Shown here: one piece after another, positions 60,848-64,000 of the stretch | Position numbering within the stretch: the stretch's first letter is position 1 | How the letters are laid out: every line of letters begins with the position of its first letter | Assembly (NCBI GenBank): GCA_003279875.1 | Contig: QCGN01000003.1 | Location: 1 to 64,000 of the forward strand | Length of the DNA: 64,000 nt | Direction of reading: 5' to 3' | Source: Prochlorococcus sp. AG-388-D03 | Lineage (GTDB): Bacteria; Cyanobacteriota; Cyanobacteriia; PCC-6307; Cyanobiaceae | Made by a program: the position numbers and the translations under genes | Notes under the pieces: model-generated | The model's input: only the letters and a program-made list of their open reading frames with translations | Told to the model about the DNA's origin: nothing | Database searches by the model: none

Positions 60848-60987
60848 GAGGATAAACATATAAGTTTTGCTAATCAAACCCTCTTTTTACATTTCATTGT
60901 TTCATTTTTTACGCCAAAAACTCACAAATGGTTGTGATCAATGTTAAAAAAGTATTAACGGTTTAAACCATCAAATTTTTTATTTAA

Positions 60988-61287
60988 ATGGCTTCTTACA
61001 AAGTTACACTTATCAGCGAAAGCGAGGGTCTCAATTCTACAATCGAAGTTCCAGATGATCAGTACATTTTAGATGCTGCTGAAGAACAAGGTGTCGACCT
61101 TCCATATTCCTGCAGAGCAGGGGCTTGTTCCACATGCGCAGGAAAGATCACATCAGGAACTGTTGATCAATCAGATCAAAGTTTTTTAGATGATGATCAA
61201 TTAGAGGCTGGTTTTGTACTTACTTGTGTTGCTTATCCATCTTCAGATGTAACAATTAATACCCATGCTGAAGAAGAGCTTTATTAA
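60988..61287 (+). CDS. petF: Plant-type [2Fe-2S] ferredoxin
   Basis: Soluble electron carrier that accepts electrons from photosystem I and feeds FNR, desaturases and other enzymes. At 99 residues, the cluster ligands are Cys42, Cys47 and Cys50 ([15 protein letters not shown]) and Cys80 ([13 protein letters not shown]). The C-terminus AEEELY is typical for photosynthetic ferredoxin. Strong terminator 43 bases downstream. It can serve the two desaturases in this window. Confidence 0.95.
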   Translation: MASYKVTLISESEGLNSTIEVPDDQYILDAAEEQGVDLPYSCRAGACSTCAGKITSGTVDQSDQSFLDDDQLEAGFVLTCVAYPSSDVTINTHAEEELY

Positions 61288-61330
61288 TTATAAAAAATAA
61301 CTCCAGTTAGTTGTTTTATTAAAATTTTTC

Positions 61331-61362
61331 TGCCATTCTCATATGAGATGGCATTTTTTTTT
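61331..61362 (+). terminator. Intrinsic terminator after petF
   Basis: TGCCATTCTCATATGAGATGGCA (a stem of TGCCAT/ATGGCA extended by CTCAT/ATGAG) followed by TTTTTTTTT. It ends the petF message. The ATG inside the stem is therefore not likely to start the next gene. Confidence 0.9.
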
Positions 61363-61371
61363 GCGATATTA

Positions 61372-61737
61372 ATGAATAAATTTGAATTTTTTAAAAACGG
61401 TGCAATTCAATCAAGTTACGGTGGTCAATTCAGTTATAAAGTGATTGGCCCATGTTGCAGGCTATATGACAGAGAAGAGTTACCTTGGCCTTGTTCTAGG
61501 CTTGCTTGGCGCAGTAAAGAGCCAAGTTGGAGAAGGATAGGAGCTAGATTTGTCGCAGATATGGCCTCAAGAAAATGTCCATCGTATTCAGTTCAAATTT
61601 TAGAACCAGGATCAAAACCTGTAGAAACGGTAATAACACTATTTTCAAAGAAGTTTTCTTCAGAAATCCAAGAATGGTGGTATAGCAAAAAACCAGGTTC
61701 AAAAGAACCTGGTAATGTGTTGCCAGCAAGTATTTAA
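61372..61737 (+). CDS. Conserved hypothetical protein (121 residues)
   Basis: Started at the ATG at 61372 (MNKFEFFKNGAIQSSYGGQF), because the earlier in-frame ATG lies in the petF terminator. The protein is soluble and basic, rich in Arg/Trp/Cys in the centre (GPCCRLYDREELPWPCSRLA, then WRSKEPSWRRIGAR). It is recognisable as a picocyanobacterial conserved protein but of unknown role. It may be metal-binding through its four cysteines. Confidence 0.65.
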   Translation: MNKFEFFKNGAIQSSYGGQFSYKVIGPCCRLYDREELPWPCSRLAWRSKEPSWRRIGARFVADMASRKCPSYSVQILEPGSKPVETVITLFSKKFSSEIQEWWYSKKPGSKEPGNVLPASI

Positions 61738-61746
61738 AGTATTTTT

Positions 61747-62325
61747 TTAAGCTTTTGGTTTTGGAGGCATATAACCTTTTAAACCTAAGCATTCAAGACT
61801 GTCAACTGTATCCACGCCAGTTTTTGAATTAGTACCTGTTGCTCTCTCACATAATGATTTCCTTTCAGAAAGATCAAGATTGGCGTCAGTAAAGTCTGTA
61901 CCATCTATAGTTGCACCATCAAATACACTTTTCATTAGCTCTCCATTTGTAAGATTCGCATCTGACAAATCAGCATTATCAAAACGTACAGCATATGCAA
62001 TAAGATCTTTCATATTTGCGCCTTTGAAACTAGAGTTTTTGGCAGTTGTTACGCTCATGTAGGCACCTTGAAGGTTGGCTTCGCCTAAATCCTGATTAGA
62101 TAAATCATATTTTACATATTCATTATTTTGAAGATCTGCGCCATGAAGATCTTCTTTCAATCCATCTACTGATGAAGGATCACTTGGATAAAGTGCATTT
62201 GCAGAGATTGGATTAAGAAGTAAACCAATAATCAATGGAAGAAAAATAAGAAGTCTTTTGAAAGACTTGTTTAGTGATGAAAAAATAGAAACCATTTCGA
62301 TCGACATCAAATTAAAAAAAACCAT
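61747..62325 (-). CDS. Lumenal pentapeptide-repeat protein
   Basis: A 192-residue exported protein. A signal segment (KSFKRLLIFLPLIIGLLLNP, then ISANA) precedes pentapeptide repeats (A(D/N)LxX) such as DLGEANLQGAYM, then SSFKGANMKDLIAY, DNADLSDANLTNG and ATIDGTDFTDANLDL. A C-terminal segment with two Cys (SLCERATG, LECLGLKGY) closes it. Similar proteins are found in the thylakoid lumen. The true start is probably the ATG at 62295 (MVSIFSSLNKS) or 62307. Function unknown. Confidence 0.8.
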   Translation of the reverse strand: MVFFNLMSIEMVSIFSSLNKSFKRLLIFLPLIIGLLLNPISANALYPSDPSSVDGLKEDLHGADLQNNEYVKYDLSNQDLGEANLQGAYMSVTTAKNSSFKGANMKDLIAYAVRFDNADLSDANLTNGELMKSVFDGATIDGTDFTDANLDLSERKSLCERATGTNSKTGVDTVDSLECLGLKGYMPPKPKA

Positions 62326-62384
62326 AAGACTATTATTTCATGGGTTGGTCATTTACAACCCTACTGCTCACGAACTGTTGCAGT

Positions 62385-63323
62385 TTATTTAATTTCAGCT
62401 GTTAAAAAATCTTTAGCAAGATAAGTATTAGGGAATATTTTTTGAGCTTCTTTTAGCAAATCGCTTGGCTTGATTGGACTTCTTTGAGTATATCTTGGAC
62501 TTAAATGTGTGATAATTAGTTTCTTTGCGTTAGACAATAGTGCAGTTTTTGCAGCCATTATTGTTGTCGAATGTAATTTTTCGTAAGCCATTTTTTCATC
62601 TTCTTTTGAAAATGTAGATTCATGGACCAGTAAATCGGCATTTTTGGATAAGTTAACCGCCGACTCGCTAAAAACTGTATCAGTACAATAAACAAAACTT
62701 TCACCTTTTCGAGGAGGGCCACAAAAATCTTGCCCATTAAAAGATCTCCCATCTTTCAATTCAACTGTTTTACCTGCTTGCAATTCTGAATATATTGGCC
62801 CAGGAGGGATATTTGAATCTTCTGCTTTTTTGATATCGAATACTCCGGGCTTATCTTTTTCGCTAACACGATAACCAAAAGCAGGTAACCTATGCTTAAG
62901 GCAGGCACAATGAACTTTTAATTTATCATTTTCAAATAAAATTTTATTTAAATAGGCGTAATCTTCAACTTCTATAAAACGTAAAGGGAATGTCAACCTG
63001 CAATAGCTGCTTTTAAGTGCAGAAATTACAAAATTTTTTAACTCTGAGGGACCATAAATTTCAATACCATTACTATTTCCTGAAAGTCCTAATGTAGCTA
63101 AAAGACCTGGTAAACCATATATATGATCACCATGCATATGAGTGATAAATATCTTCTTAATTTGTGAAGACTTAATATTACTCTTCATTAATTGATGCTG
63201 TGTTCCTTCTCCGCAGTCAAAAAGCCATACTTCAGCCGTTTGAGATAACTTGAGGGCTAAGGAAGAAACATTTCTTGTTAAGGTGGGGACCCCTGAGCTG
63301 GTTCCTAAGAAAGTGATGTTCAC
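62385..63323 (-). CDS. rnz: Ribonuclease Z
   Basis: Endonuclease that trims the 3' end of tRNA precursors lacking an encoded CCA (as tRNA-Val here). At 312 residues it is the short RNase Z form. The metallo-beta-lactamase motif is [20 protein letters not shown] with His62, His64, Asp66 and His67. Further ligands occur in [25 protein letters not shown] and [10 protein letters not shown]. The N-terminus [20 protein letters not shown] is typical. Confidence 0.95.
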   Translation of the reverse strand: MNITFLGTSSGVPTLTRNVSSLALKLSQTAEVWLFDCGEGTQHQLMKSNIKSSQIKKIFITHMHGDHIYGLPGLLATLGLSGNSNGIEIYGPSELKNFVISALKSSYCRLTFPLRFIEVEDYAYLNKILFENDKLKVHCACLKHRLPAFGYRVSEKDKPGVFDIKKAEDSNIPPGPIYSELQAGKTVELKDGRSFNGQDFCGPPRKGESFVYCTDTVFSESAVNLSKNADLLVHESTFSKEDEKMAYEKLHSTTIMAAKTALLSNAKKLIITHLSPRYTQRSPIKPSDLLKEAQKIFPNTYLAKDFLTAEIK

Positions 63324-63411
63324 TTATTATTATATTTTTATTTTTATATCTAGATTAAATCTAGACTTTTAGTCAAACTAAGGCAAACACAAAATTTGTT
63401 TTTCAAACATA

Positions 63412-64000
63412 GTGGTTTTTAAAATTATAAAAATTTCTCATAAAATATGCTTTATCGGCATTATAGTTTTTTTTGTTTTTTACAATTATTCCGCATCCGC
63501 TTCTAAAGAGCCCTTGATAAGGGTTCTAATATCAAAAAACAAAAATTTAAGGATAAGATCAGATAAGTCAATCCCCTTGATTATCAAAGGAAAAAAATTC
63601 TCAAATAAAAAAATTAAAGGTTTAACTTTAAAAAATGAGGCTAATAGAACAACAATATTTTTTGATAAGAATAAACAAAAAATCTATGATTTGAAAAATA
63701 AAGCAAAAATCGTAGTTAAATCCTCTGATGGAAGAGGTATTTGGGTTGGTCAGAAAAGATATTCAGGGATATTAAATCTATTTGTTCTTGATTCTAAGAT
63801 CTTAGTCATTAATATTCTTGGGATTGAAAAATATCTGAGCAGTGTCGTTGGCTCAGAAATGCCAGCTAAATGGCCTTTGGAGGCATTAAAAGCTCAGGCT
63901 ATTGCATCAAGGACTTATGCTTTGAAACAGAAAGGAAATCTGCTTTATGATATTGACTCTACTCAAAACAAACAAGTTTATAATGGTTTGGAATCAAGAA
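63412..64000 (+). CDS. SpoIID/LytB-domain protein, cut by window edge
   Basis: A frame from GTG at 63412 runs off the right edge after about 196 residues. It starts with an N-terminal signal helix (KICFIGIIVFFVFYNYSASA), followed by KEPLIRVLISKNKNLRIRSD and the SpoIID signature YLSSVVGSEMPAKWPLEALK, then AQAIASRTYAL. Cyanobacterial members are exported lytic transglycosylase- or amidase-activator-like proteins acting on peptidoglycan. There is no upstream ATG, so the GTG start is likely. Confidence 0.8.
   Translation, partial: MVFKIIKISHKICFIGIIVFFVFYNYSASASKEPLIRVLISKNKNLRIRSDKSIPLIIKGKKFSNKKIKGLTLKNEANRTTIFFDKNKQKIYDLKNKAKIVVKSSDGRGIWVGQKRYSGILNLFVLDSKILVINILGIEKYLSSVVGSEMPAKWPLEALKAQAIASRTYALKQKGNLLYDIDSTQNKQVYNGLESR

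Noticed and set aside
61348-61371. Upstream ATG for the gene after petF
   Set aside because: Lies inside the petF terminator stem and T-run; the ATG at 61372 is preferred.

Overview
The window reads as a free-living marine picocyanobacterium, most likely a high-light Prochlorococcus. The DNA is very AT-rich and the genes are compact. There are four high-light-inducible (hli) genes and several families typical of marine picocyanobacteria (DUF1651, DUF3303, DUF3764, DUF3721, the S4-domain photosystem II protein). Many single-helix micro-proteins sit among housekeeping genes such as serA, prmA, petF, murD and rnz. The strain cannot be named from the sequence alone.

Positions 1-29,000 look like accessory or island DNA: coding density is low, tiny ORFs and decayed genes are common, and repeated modules occur. 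Within it, 2,662-10,019 is a cell-surface acylation block. It holds an acyltransferase-3/SGNH fusion, a frameshifted remnant of a second acyltransferase-3, a 49-residue single-helix protein, an MBOAT transferase, a membrane-anchored SGNH protein, an acyl carrier protein and an acetyl-CoA-synthetase-like AMP ligase. This set resembles the parts list of dlt (D-alanylation) systems, including a DltX-like small protein, and is the best candidate here for an undescribed system. A duplicated module lies on both sides of it (305-850 and 10,962-12,004). Each copy carries a 13-codon ORF with a strong Shine-Dalgarno and a hairpin terminator. Copy B also has three intact small genes; copy A keeps only a ruined version of the third.

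Positions 12,000-29,000 hold micro-proteins, hli genes, a MarR regulator, a ribbon-helix-helix protein, a 2OG-Fe(II) oxygenase, and a pair of membrane genes ending in an LptF/LptG-type permease. Two hairpins at 23.5 and 28.2 kb share a loop sequence and have covarying stems.

Positions 29,000-44,000 hold two fatty-acid desaturases, an SRAP (YedK) protein, a HAD phosphatase, a LOG-family protein, an extended SDR, an RRM RNA-binding protein, a DUF805 protein, a DMT exporter and more micro-proteins.

Positions 44,000-64,000 are mostly core genome: an HI0933-type flavoprotein, a GAF protein, DUF2214 and DUF1643 proteins, a pirin, murD, a classical SDR, a stand-alone NAD-ligase-like adenylation domain, a photolyase-like protein lacking the usual N-terminal domain, DoxX, a PNPOx-like protein, tRNA-Val(GAC), a YlmH-like S4 protein, serA, prmA, petF, a lumenal pentapeptide protein, rnz, and the start of a SpoIID-domain protein cut by the window edge.
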